DNA from: an uncultured Oscillospiraceae bacterium
GTDB taxonomy: Bacteria; Bacillota; Clostridia; Oscillospirales; Oscillospiraceae
Direction: 5' to 3'
Assembly: GCA_934667815.1 (NCBI GenBank)
Contig: CAKUMO010000035.1
Span: forward strand, 1-24,880
DNA length: 24,880 nucleotides
Positions within the stretch are counted from its first letter, which is position 1; each line of letters starts with the position of its first letter. The notes under the pieces are model-generated. The model searched no databases. It saw only the letters and a program-made list of their open reading frames with translations, and was not told the origin of the DNA. Positions 1 to 6,881 of the stretch are shown here, piece by piece. The position numbers and the translations under genes were made by a program.

Positions 1-64
1 CAGGGCTCGAACCTGTGACCCCATGCTTGTAAGGCATGTGCTCTCCCAGCTGAGCTATGCTCCC
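1..64 (-). tRNA. tRNA-Val (anticodon UAC), 3' end cut by window edge
   Basis: Read on the minus strand, the 5' acceptor strand GGGAGCA is followed by a D arm (GCTC...GAGC), an anticodon stem CATGC/GCATG closing the loop CTTACAA, a short variable loop and a T arm with ACAGG-TTCGAGC-CCTG. The loop places TAC at the anticodon, which decodes GTA (valine). The window ends inside the T stem, so the last T-stem base and the 3' acceptor strand are missing; their absence is a window effect and not damage. A consensus promoter lies directly upstream. Further tRNAs may follow beyond the left edge, which cannot be seen. Confidence 0.93.
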
Positions 65-104
65 TCAACCGCCGCCGCGCTGCTTTGCATCAGCGACGGT
101 CTTT

Positions 105-133
105 ATTATACACATGCACCCCCATTTTGTCAA
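105..133 (-). promoter_or_regulatory. Consensus sigma-A promoter for the tRNA gene
   Basis: On the minus strand a perfect -35 TTGACA (128-133) and a perfect -10 TATAAT (105-110) are separated by exactly 17 bases. Transcription should begin near base 98, leaving a leader of about 33 bases before the mature tRNA. Full consensus is typical of stable-RNA promoters and fits the tRNA downstream. Confidence 0.9.
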
Positions 134-217
134 GCATTATTTCTTGTTTTTTCAGAATATTTTTCGGCAATCCGGAGACGCAGAGCACAGCAGTTCGTTA
201 TGATATTTTTTTAGCTC

Positions 218-255
218 AAAAAGGTCGGGATATTCCGAAAAAACCAGAATATCCC
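218..255 (-). terminator. Probable intrinsic terminator after hslO
   Basis: A 9-bp inverted repeat, GGGATATTC (228-236) with GAATATCCC (247-255), lies 25 bases after the hslO stop codon. On the minus strand it is followed, after a short gap, by a five-T run (218-222). The loop is 11 bases and the T run does not touch the stem, so it is weaker than the other terminators in the window. It also separates hslO from the tRNA promoter. Confidence 0.55.
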
Positions 256-280
256 AAACCATTTTCTTGCAGTCAAATTA

Positions 281-1156
281 TCAGGCGTTGTCCAGCAGCT
301 TCTTCACCTGCTCCGGTGTGAAGGTATAAATCGTATCGCAGAACTGGCACTCGATATTGATCGGTTTTCCCTCGTCCACGATCTCCTGCAAATCCTTGCG
401 GCCGATGGCAACAAGCGTGGAAGTCACGCGTTCGCGTGAGCAATAGCAGCGGTATTCCACAGTGTCGCGCTCGAAAAGCTCCAGCTCAAAACCGGGCATG
501 ACCTTGTTCAAAACTTCCTCCGGTGTCATTCCGGACGAGAGCAGCGGCGTCACTGGCCCGGCCTCACGAATTCCCTGCTCCAGCCGGTCGATCACGCCGT
601 CGGGAGCACCGGGCAGGAGCTGCAAAAGATAGCCGCCCGCCGCGCGTACCTTGTGATCCTCCCCTACCAGAATGCCAAGCGCACAGGCCGTGGGGATCTG
701 CTCGCTCTGGGCAAAGTAGGCAGTGATGTCCTCCGCGATCTCGCCGGAAACGAGCTTGATGCTGCCGATATACGGCTCCTTCATCTGTAAATCGCGAATG
801 ACCGTGAGCATGCCTTCAGTTCCGACCGCGGCGCCGACATCCAGCTTTCCGGCGTACTTCTCCAGCAGCGAAATACCGGGATTTTGCACATAGCCGCGCA
901 CGTTGCCCTGCGCGTCCGAGGTCGCAAGGATCGTCCCGAGCGGGCCGCCGCCCTTGATCTGAAGGGTCAGCGCGCCATTTTCGACCTTCTGCATATTGCC
1001 CATGATCGAGGCCGCCGTCAGAACGCGGCCGAGCGCCGCCGTCGCCGTAGGCGTGGTCTTGTGGATGCAGCGCGCACGCTCGACGATCCCCGCCGAGGTG
1101 ATTGCAGCGGCCTTGACATAGCCGTCTTTTGACATTGCTCGAACAATATAGTCCAT
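281..1156 (-). CDS. hslO: Hsp33, redox-activated holdase chaperone
   Basis: The 291-residue product has the full length and layout of Hsp33. The N-terminal domain contains the family stretch around VRAMSKDGYVKAAAI and the glycine-rich KGGGPLGTI. The C-terminal zinc site is intact: CYC at residues 237-239 and CQFC at 270-273. In the family these four cysteines hold zinc in the reduced, inactive protein. On oxidation they form disulfides and the protein becomes an ATP-independent holdase in the cytoplasm. The ATG at 1156 is preceded by AAGGAG at good spacing and sits 3 bases after the stop codon of the methyltransferase gene, so the two are probably co-transcribed. It is the last gene of a three-gene operon that starts with the TrpR-like regulator. 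Confidence 0.95.
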   Translation of the reverse strand: MDYIVRAMSKDGYVKAAAITSAGIVERARCIHKTTPTATAALGRVLTAASIMGNMQKVENGALTLQIKGGGPLGTILATSDAQGNVRGYVQNPGISLLEKYAGKLDVGAAVGTEGMLTVIRDLQMKEPYIGSIKLVSGEIAEDITAYFAQSEQIPTACALGILVGEDHKVRAAGGYLLQLLPGAPDGVIDRLEQGIREAGPVTPLLSSGMTPEEVLNKVMPGFELELFERDTVEYRCYCSRERVTSTLVAIGRKDLQEIVDEGKPINIECQFCDTIYTFTPEQVKKLLDNA

Positions 1157-1159
1157 AGT

Positions 1160-1900
1160 TTACTCCTTATATGCCGCGAAATATATGCGCTGCTCGTCCG
1201 GACGCGGCGCACGCAGCGTGCAGTCGCCATACTGCTCTACGCGCGCAAAGCCGGCCTCTGTGAGCCATTTGGCGAGCGTCTGCGGGTCGTATGCATACTC
1301 ACAGTGCTGTTCAAAGCTCCGCATCCAAAGTGCGTCCTGACGGCGAAACAGGTCAATTCCGTAATAGCAGCGGTTCTCCTGCGCATCGAACTCCGCACGC
1401 CAGACGCAGTAGCTGTCGTCATTTTCGTCCAGAAAGACCTGACCGTCCAGTCCGCGCAGCTTGCAGGGCGTGTTGATATCGAACAGAAACACGCCGCCGG
1501 GATTCAGCGCCTTATAAACACGCGCAAAGACGGTCGGGCACTCATTTGATTCATCGAGATAATTCAGGCTGTCGAGGAGGCAGACAACCAAATCCACAGG
1601 CTCAGGCAGACGCAGCCGCTGCATGGGCTGGCGGATGAAATAGGGCGGGTTGTCCAGTTCTGCCGCCTTTTGCTGTGCGACCGTCAGCATTTCCTCGGAA
1701 ATGTCTGCACCCAGCACGCGCAGACCGCGCTCTGCCAGCAGCACAGACATAGAGCCGGTACCGCAGGCCAGATCCAGCGCCGTTTCCGGCGTTTTCCCCG
1801 CATTGTGCAATACCGCCTCTATAAATTCCAGAATCTTTTCATAGGGAATGTCGCGCGTCAGGCCGTCATATGCACCCGCCAGCGACTCATAAGCACTCAC
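1160..1900 (-). CDS. Class I SAM-dependent methyltransferase, YqeM-like
   Basis: The 246-residue product is a Rossmann-fold methyltransferase. It opens with the YESLAGAYDGLTRDIPYEK type of N-terminus seen in YqeM-like proteins. SAM-binding motif I, LDLACGTGS, is at about residues 42-50, and an acidic end of strand 2 follows (GADIS). The hydrophobic strand VDLVVCLLDSLNYL matches motif IV. The substrate is not known for this family and cannot be read from the sequence. The start codon is GTG at 1898-1900, overlapping the TGA of the upstream regulator gene by 4 bases (GTGA), which implies translational coupling. hslO follows 3 bases after its stop codon. The general methyltransferase call is firm and the YqeM assignment is moderate. 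Confidence 0.85.
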   Translation of the reverse strand: MSAYESLAGAYDGLTRDIPYEKILEFIEAVLHNAGKTPETALDLACGTGSMSVLLAERGLRVLGADISEEMLTVAQQKAAELDNPPYFIRQPMQRLRLPEPVDLVVCLLDSLNYLDESNECPTVFARVYKALNPGGVFLFDINTPCKLRGLDGQVFLDENDDSYCVWRAEFDAQENRCYYGIDLFRRQDALWMRSFEQHCEYAYDPQTLAKWLTEAGFARVEQYGDCTLRAPRPDEQRIYFAAYKE

Positions 1901-2193
1901 TTTTTCTCCTCCAGCCGGGAAAAGACCATCTCGTAGCCGCCGGAGCCATTGAGAAGGCTGCGGTTAACGCGGCTGATGGTCGCGGAGCTTGCGCTGGTCT
2001 CGGTGAGAATGTCGTGATAGATGCTGCCGGAACGGAGCATTTTGGCCACGTCGAATCGCTGCTCCATGGCTTTCATTTCGGCCTGCGTGCACAGGTCAAG
2101 AAAGAACTGATAGCACTCTTCAGGCGTTTTGAGCGTGAGCAGCGCATGATACAGCTCGTTTGCGGGATCAGAATTCCTGTTTCTGTTGTTCAT
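1897..2193 (-). CDS. YerC/YecD family TrpR-related DNA-binding protein
   Basis: I place the start at the ATG at 2193, giving 98 residues, because GGAGG lies 8 bases upstream. The open frame continues further upstream but runs back through the ftsZ terminator. The protein has the TrpR-like helical fold: YHALLTLKTPEECYQFFLDL is followed by a helix-turn-helix region with MKAMEQRFDVAKML and TSASSATISRVNRSL. This matches the YerC/YecD family, small regulators related to the Trp repressor whose ligand and targets are mostly unknown. It has no visible tryptophan-biosynthesis neighbour. As first gene of the operon with a methyltransferase and hslO, it may regulate its own promoter, but I see no operator. 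Confidence 0.88.
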   Translation of the reverse strand: MNNRNRNSDPANELYHALLTLKTPEECYQFFLDLCTQAEMKAMEQRFDVAKMLRSGSIYHDILTETSASSATISRVNRSLLNGSGGYEMVFSRLEEKK

Positions 2194-2219
2194 GACAGAA
2201 CCCTCCAATCTACTCCTGC

Positions 2220-2248
2220 ATTCTAACACAAGTTTTGGGGAAAGTAAA
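2220..2248 (-). promoter_or_regulatory. Sigma-A promoter for the yerC-type operon
   Basis: On the minus strand -35 TTTACT (2243-2248) and -10 TAGAAT (2220-2225) are separated by 17 bases, with a predicted start near 2213 and a leader of about 20 bases. It begins just after the ftsZ terminator, so the downstream operon can be transcribed independently. The -35 is two bases off consensus. Confidence 0.55.
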
Positions 2249-2251
2249 GTA

Positions 2252-2282
2252 AAATCGGAGCGCGGGGAACGCGCTCCGATTT
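2252..2282 (-). terminator. Intrinsic terminator of ftsZ
   Basis: A perfect 13-bp stem (2252-2264 with 2270-2282) with a 5-base loop starts 11 bases after the ftsZ stop codon. On the minus strand it is followed by a T-rich stretch (TTACTTTACTTT). Its GC-rich core and A/T base are typical of a Rho-independent terminator. It closes the ftsZ transcript before the yerC-type operon. Confidence 0.85.
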
Positions 2283-2293
2283 GGTTTAAAAAG

Positions 2294-3385
2294 TTACTTA
2301 TTGAAGATCTTGAAGATCTCGTCGATGTCGTCGATGTTGGATGCCGGATCATTCGGGACGGAGATCGTGGGCTGTGCCTTGGGCTTGGAGGCCGGGTTGG
2401 CAGAGCTGTAAATGTTCTTGTTTTCCGTCTTATTCTCGTCAAAGCCGGTAGCGATAACGGTCACGCGCATCTCGTCCTCAAACTCGTCGGAGAAAGTCGC
2501 GCCGAAGATGATGTTCGCTTCGGGATTCGCGGCTTCCATGACGATGTTCGCAGCGGTCTCGACGTCGTCCAGGCCGAGATCGGCAGAGCCGGTCACGTTA
2601 ATCAGAACACCCGTTGCGCCGTTGATGGAGGTCTCGAGCAGCGGACTGGCAACCGCGGCCATGGCAGCCTGCTCGGCCTTCTCGCGGCCGGAGGCGGTGC
2701 CGACGCCCATGTGCGCACGGCCTGCGTTCTTCATGACGGAGGAAACGTCCGCGAAGTCGAGGTTGATGATGACGCGGTCGGAGTAACCGACAAGCTCGGA
2801 GATGGAGGTCACAGCCTGCTTCAGAACGCCGTCGGCGATGCCGAATGCGTTGGCAAAGGTGATCTTCTGGTCGGTGACGTATTTCAGGCGGTCATTCGGA
2901 ATGATGATGAGGGAGTCGACCTTATCGGACAGCGCAGCGATGCCGGCCTCCGCCTGCTTCATGCGGTTTGCACCCTCAAAGCGGAAGGGCTTGGTCACGA
3001 CGCCGACGGTCAGGATACCCGCCTCGTGCGCCAGATCGGCGATGATCGGTGCAGCACCGGTGCCGGTGCCGCCGCCCATGCCGGCGGTGATGAACACCAT
3101 GTCCGCGCCCTCAAGGGTCTTAGAGATCGCTGCGCGGCTCTCCTCTGCGGACTTTTTGCCGATCTCGGGCTTGGAGCCTGCACCCATACCGCCGGTCAGC
3201 TTCTCACCGATCTGCAGCTTGTTCTCACACTTGGACTTATTCAGATCCTGACGGTCTGTATTGACGACGATGAACTCCACGCCGCCGACGCCGCCGGAAA
3301 TCATTCGATTGACAACGTTGTTGCCGGCGCCACCGACGCCGATCACCTTAATATTAACTACCTTGTCTGCGTAATTCTCGGACAT
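2294..3385 (-). CDS. ftsZ: Cell division GTPase FtsZ
   Basis: The 363-residue protein is a complete FtsZ, the tubulin-like GTPase that forms the Z ring. It has the nucleotide-binding segment [10 protein letters not shown] (residues 14-23), the tubulin signature GGGTGTG (104-110) and the T7 synergy-loop region NLDFADV (208-214). The globular domain ends near residue 316. A short linker of about 30 residues leads to the tail [13 protein letters not shown], which lacks the usual DIPxFLR pattern bound by FtsA and SepF in many bacteria. The start ATG has a strong AGGAGG. The gene has its own promoter in the 137-base gap after ftsQ and its own terminator, so it can be expressed apart from the rest of the dcw cluster. 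ftsA, the usual neighbour, is missing. Confidence 0.98.
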   Translation of the reverse strand: MSENYADKVVNIKVIGVGGAGNNVVNRMISGGVGGVEFIVVNTDRQDLNKSKCENKLQIGEKLTGGMGAGSKPEIGKKSAEESRAAISKTLEGADMVFITAGMGGGTGTGAAPIIADLAHEAGILTVGVVTKPFRFEGANRMKQAEAGIAALSDKVDSLIIIPNDRLKYVTDQKITFANAFGIADGVLKQAVTSISELVGYSDRVIINLDFADVSSVMKNAGRAHMGVGTASGREKAEQAAMAAVASPLLETSINGATGVLINVTGSADLGLDDVETAANIVMEAANPEANIIFGATFSDEFEDEMRVTVIATGFDENKTENKNIYSSANPASKPKAQPTISVPNDPASNIDDIDEIFKIFNK

Positions 3386-3464
3386 TTCGATCTCCTCCTA
3401 TGTATCTTAAAAGAATGGGTGCGTTTCCAGCACACAGTTAATATATGCAGATTTATACTTTTTT

Positions 3465-3493
3465 ATTTTATCCTGTTATTGCGCTCAGGTCAA
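3465..3493 (-). promoter_or_regulatory. Sigma-A promoter for ftsZ
   Basis: In the ftsQ-ftsZ gap the minus strand carries -35 TTGACC (3488-3493), a 17-base spacer and -10 TAAAAT (3465-3470), each one base off consensus. The predicted start near 3458 gives a leader of about 70 bases with a small imperfect hairpin (GTGTG/CGCAC, about 3420-3436) before AGGAGG. This points to ftsZ expression independent of the long upstream operon. Confidence 0.8.
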
Positions 3494-3522
3494 TAGAAAT
3501 TCAAAAAATTCACAAATTTTTT

Positions 3523-4446
3523 CTACTTATTGGGCGTAAATCGTGCCTCGCTGCCCTCACTGAAAGACAGGTCGATGGTGCCGGACTGATAATCCTCAAG
3601 ATTTTTCAAAACCTCCTTGAGGTATTCCAGCTTATAGGGCAGATCGTCCTTGTTGCCGAGCTTGACGTAATACTGGCTCCCATACCAGAAAGCCAGTTCG
3701 TAGGACGCGGGAATGTCCACGGAGACGACCTGCTTTGTCAGATCTGACTTTTCCAATTCCTGCAAAAGCGACGTCATTGCAGCAAGCTGCCCCTCGCCTG
3801 CCGCCTCCTGCCCCTCGGTGACTGCAATGGAGAGCTGCTCCCCTATCACCGGTGAGGCAATTCGAAAGCCGCTGACGAGAATATGGCTCTTGACCGCTTT
3901 ATCATCGGTCTGCTCGGTGATCTTGCCGTCAGAGGTGACAAGCCAGTAGCCATCCGAGGTGTCCTGCACCGCATAGGTCACGTCGTACTCCGTGACGGTC
4001 AGCTCGAGCGTGTCCGGCAAATGCCGTGTGACCTGAACCGTCTTGACATAAGGCAGCGCCGCCATAACGCTTCCGGCAGCCTTGCCGCGCGAGATGGTCA
4101 GAAGGTTGTCGCCCTTGGTGATGCCGCAGGCCGCGATGACCTCCTCGGCAGTGTAGTATGTGCTGCCCGTAACCTGAATATCCCTGACCCGGAAGAAAAT
4201 AACCATGCTCAGCACAAAGGCGGCCACGACGGCAGCCATGATGAGAAGGCGCTTCAGGGCCGTTGGGCTGATGCGCCTGCGCGTGCGGTGCTTGGCCTTG
4301 CGGCGCTGCTTTTCACGCAGGGTGTCGAGCCGCTCGCGTTCGCGGCGATCGCGTCTGCGCTGCTCCGCGGCCTGTGCAGCGCGGGAATTTCGCTCGGGCG
4401 GCCGTCTGGACGGTCGCCGCTCGGGGCGTCTTTCGTCTTGTTCCAT
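3523..4446 (-). CDS. ftsQ: Cell division protein FtsQ/DivIB
   Basis: The 307-residue protein has the FtsQ/DivIB layout. A cytoplasmic N-terminus of about 66 residues is followed by one membrane helix (about residues 67-87) and an extracellular POTRA domain beginning VRDIQVTGSTYYTAEEV and continuing through GDNLLTI. A beta domain with the typical LPDTLELTVTEY follows. In the family it joins FtsL and the septal PBP to the divisome. The N-terminus is unusually basic: 27 of the first 70 residues are Arg or Lys, mostly Arg. The start ATG is one base after the murA stop codon (TGA-C-ATG), so translation is probably coupled. It is the last gene before the ftsZ promoter. Confidence 0.93.
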   Translation of the reverse strand: MEQDERRPERRPSRRPPERNSRAAQAAEQRRRDRRERERLDTLREKQRRKAKHRTRRRISPTALKRLLIMAAVVAAFVLSMVIFFRVRDIQVTGSTYYTAEEVIAACGITKGDNLLTISRGKAAGSVMAALPYVKTVQVTRHLPDTLELTVTEYDVTYAVQDTSDGYWLVTSDGKITEQTDDKAVKSHILVSGFRIASPVIGEQLSIAVTEGQEAAGEGQLAAMTSLLQELEKSDLTKQVVSVDIPASYELAFWYGSQYYVKLGNKDDLPYKLEYLKEVLKNLEDYQSGTIDLSFSEGSEARFTPNK

Positions 4447-4447
4447 G

Positions 4448-5695
4448 TCAGCTTCTCCGTTCTATCTCCGCGCCGCAGCCTTGCAGCAGCGGAACAAAAT
4501 CCGCGTATCCGCGTTCGATATGTCCGATCTCTGTGAGGACGCTCTCGCCCTCCGCACACAGCGCACCGATCACCATGGCAGCGCCGCCGCGCAGGTCGGT
4601 GGCCTCCATCCGTGCGCCGTGCAGGCAGTCAACACCGGTTACGACCGCATGCGCATGCGTGGCCGTGATCTGCGCCCCCAAGCGCCGCAGCGCCGGAACA
4701 TGACGCAGTCGATCCTCAAAAATGTTCTCCTCAAACACGCTTACGCCCTCTGCAACGGTCATCGCCGCCATCATGGGTGCCTGCGCATCTGTAGGGAATC
4801 CGTCATAGGGCGCAGTCCGTATCGGCCCGACGGCCAACAGCTTTTCACAGCGCAGGTGCAATGTGCGTTTTGTCTCGGAAATCTCGCAGCCTGCACGCCG
4901 CAGCATTGCCGTCACCGCCGTCAGATGCTCGGGGCAGACATCCGTGAGCGTCAACTCGCCCCGTGTTGCGGCGGCGGCAGCCAGATACGTCGCCGCCTCC
5001 ATACGGTCGGGCAAAATACGATAAGTACAGCCCGAGAGCGGCCGTCCGCCCTGCACACGCAGGACGCTCCCGTTTTCCGTAATCTCCGCGCCGCACGCGC
5101 GCAGAAAGCCGATCAGGTCGGCAATTTCCGGCTCACGTGCCGTGTTGCAAAGGACGATCTCGTCCTTGCAGCGCAGCGCCGCAAGCAGCAGATTTTCCGT
5201 CGCTCCGACGCTGGGAAAGGCCAGCGTGATCGTACAGGGCAATGGATCTTTGAGCGTGCAGGCAATCCGATTGTCCTCTTGTTCAACCCGCGCCCCCATA
5301 CGTTCCAACCCTGAAAGATGCAGATCGATGGGTCTTGCGCCCAACACGCAGCCGCCGGGCAGCGAGATAACCGCCTGACCGAAGCGCGTCAGCAGCGCGC
5401 CGAGAAAGATGACCGCCGCGCGCATTTTGCGCATCAGCGATGCCGGAATGTCATAACGATTTGCGCCCGCCGCATCTGTCTCAATCACATCGCCGCTGCG
5501 CTCGGCCTTGCAGCCGAGATGGCGCAGAATCTGAAGCGCCGTGTCTACATCCCGAATTTCCGGGCAGTTGGTCAGCGTGCAGCGCCCGCCCACGGCAAGC
5601 GTAGCGGCAAGAATGGGCAGCACGCCGTTTTTGGCGCCGTGGATGGCAATGCTTCCCCGAAGCGGCCTGCCGCCGCTGATATGATAAGCCTCCAT
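4448..5695 (-). CDS. murA: UDP-N-acetylglucosamine 1-carboxyvinyltransferase
   Basis: MurA transfers enolpyruvate from PEP to UDP-GlcNAc, the first committed step of peptidoglycan synthesis, in the cytoplasm. The 415-residue product has the two-domain EPSP-synthase-like fold. It carries the AKNGVLP substrate segment with Lys22 and the active-site loop LPGGCVLGARPIDLH with the catalytic cysteine at 116, the residue attacked by fosfomycin. The family stretch DRMEAATYLAAAAATRG is also present. I choose the ATG at 5695 over an upstream ATG at 5725 because GGAGG lies 7 bases before it and the family N-terminus fits. A hairpin at 5706-5734 overlaps that ribosome binding site. murA lies between murG and ftsQ, where murB is found in Bacillus. 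A second MurA paralogue may exist elsewhere, as is common in Firmicutes. Confidence 0.94.
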   Translation of the reverse strand: MEAYHISGGRPLRGSIAIHGAKNGVLPILAATLAVGGRCTLTNCPEIRDVDTALQILRHLGCKAERSGDVIETDAAGANRYDIPASLMRKMRAAVIFLGALLTRFGQAVISLPGGCVLGARPIDLHLSGLERMGARVEQEDNRIACTLKDPLPCTITLAFPSVGATENLLLAALRCKDEIVLCNTAREPEIADLIGFLRACGAEITENGSVLRVQGGRPLSGCTYRILPDRMEAATYLAAAAATRGELTLTDVCPEHLTAVTAMLRRAGCEISETKRTLHLRCEKLLAVGPIRTAPYDGFPTDAQAPMMAAMTVAEGVSVFEENIFEDRLRHVPALRRLGAQITATHAHAVVTGVDCLHGARMEATDLRGGAAMVIGALCAEGESVLTEIGHIERGYADFVPLLQGCGAEIERRS

Positions 5696-5702
5696 AGGCA
5701 AA

Positions 5703-5734
5703 CCTCCGCATACAGGATGCCCCATCCTATGCGG
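5703..5734 (-). promoter_or_regulatory. Hairpin overlapping the murA ribosome binding site
   Basis: In the murG-murA gap the minus strand can form a 12-bp stem with a 2-base bulge: CCGCAT/ATGCGG (5729-5734 with 5706-5711) stacked on AGGATG/CATCCT (5723-5728 with 5714-5719), with a 3-base GGG loop. The GGAGG of murA (5703-5707) shares its first two G residues with the stem. No T run follows, so it is not a terminator. It may tune murA translation or mark an RNA processing site; the structure is seen, the role is inferred. Confidence 0.5.
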
Positions 5735-5743
5735 AAGCCACGG

Positions 5744-6868
5744 TCAGCGTGCCTTGGCCAGCTCCGTAATGATCTTATAAATGCGGTCAGTCGAATCTAC
5801 TACCGCAAGCGCTCGGAGATTCCTGCGCATCTGTGCACGGCGCGGTTCATCGGCCAGAAGTGCCTTGACCGTCTCGTAAAGCAGCGCGCCGTCGCAGGAA
5901 TTCTCGTGCAGCACGACCGCCGCACCGTGATTTTCGAGGATTTTTGCGTTCTTTTCCTGATGGTTGTTCGTCACATTCGGAGACGGAACGATGACGCAGG
6001 GCGTGCCAGCAACGGCGATTTCGTTGAGTGTAGAAGCACCGGCGCGGCCAAGAACCACGTCTGCCGCCGCCATCAGTTCCGGCATGTTATAAATATACTC
6101 CTGCATGACGATCTGCGGATTGGCCGCAAGATCGACGCCCTGCTCCTTGACATACTCCGGCATCCAGCGCCAGCCGAAGGAACCGGTCGCATGGATGTGC
6201 CGCCAGAGCTTCTCTTTTGATTCCAGCCGCATGAACTCCGTGATCTTCTTGTTCATCTCGCGGGCGCCGAGGCTTCCCCACGCGGAAACGACCAGCGGCT
6301 CGTCCCCGAGGCCGAGCGCCTTGCGCGCGTCGGTACGCTTGGTATAGAGAAACTCCTCCCGCACCGGCATTCCGACGACCTCGACACGCTCGGGATGACG
6401 GTACGCGCTGCGGCATTCCTCAAAGCTGACGAGAATTTTGTCCACCTGATCGGCAACCATGCGCGTAGCAAGGCCGGGAACGGCATTGGACTCGTGGACA
6501 GCCGTGGGAATGTGCCGCTTTGTTCCCTGCTTGAGCATGGGAAAGCTCGCATAGCCGCCCGTTCCGAGGATGACGTCCGGCTGGAATTCGTCGATGATCT
6601 CGTCGGCCCGGCGAAGCGCACGGCGGATCTGCACAGCCGTGCGGACATTGTGCCACACCGCCGCCGGTGTGAATTTCCGAAGATAGCTTGCAATCGTCAG
6701 GGTCTCCAGCCGGAAGCCCTCGCGCGGGATGAGGTTGGCCTCCATCCCGTCCACCGCACCGACAAACAGAATTTCAGCCTCCGGGCGACGTTCGCGCAGC
6801 AGCTTTGCCACGGCCAGCGCGGGGTTAATGTGCCCGCCGGTACCGCCGCAGGTAAATATAACTCTCAA
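5744..6868 (-). CDS. murG: Undecaprenyl-PP-MurNAc-pentapeptide GlcNAc transferase
   Basis: MurG adds GlcNAc to lipid I to make lipid II on the inner face of the membrane. The 374-residue product is a GT-B glycosyltransferase. The N-terminal glycine loop CGGTGGHINPALA is at residues 7-19. The C-terminal UDP-GlcNAc site reads GRAGASTLNEIAVAGTPCV, followed by NHQEKNA. I place the start at a TTG at 6866-6868, because it is preceded by AAGGGGG at good spacing and puts the family sequence MRVIFTCGG at the N-terminus. An ATG at 6940 would add 24 residues that do not resemble MurG and would overlap ftsW by 59 bases. The gap from ftsW is 13 bases. Confidence 0.94.
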   Translation of the reverse strand: MRVIFTCGGTGGHINPALAVAKLLRERRPEAEILFVGAVDGMEANLIPREGFRLETLTIASYLRKFTPAAVWHNVRTAVQIRRALRRADEIIDEFQPDVILGTGGYASFPMLKQGTKRHIPTAVHESNAVPGLATRMVADQVDKILVSFEECRSAYRHPERVEVVGMPVREEFLYTKRTDARKALGLGDEPLVVSAWGSLGAREMNKKITEFMRLESKEKLWRHIHATGSFGWRWMPEYVKEQGVDLAANPQIVMQEYIYNMPELMAAADVVLGRAGASTLNEIAVAGTPCVIVPSPNVTNNHQEKNAKILENHGAAVVLHENSCDGALLYETVKALLADEPRRAQMRRNLRALAVVDSTDRIYKIITELAKAR

Positions 6869-6881
6869 GGCCGGAACCCCC

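Noticed and set aside
5696..5725. An upstream ATG for murA (10 extra residues).
   Set aside because: It lies inside the hairpin loop side, has no ribosome binding site, and the extra residues do not resemble MurA N-termini.
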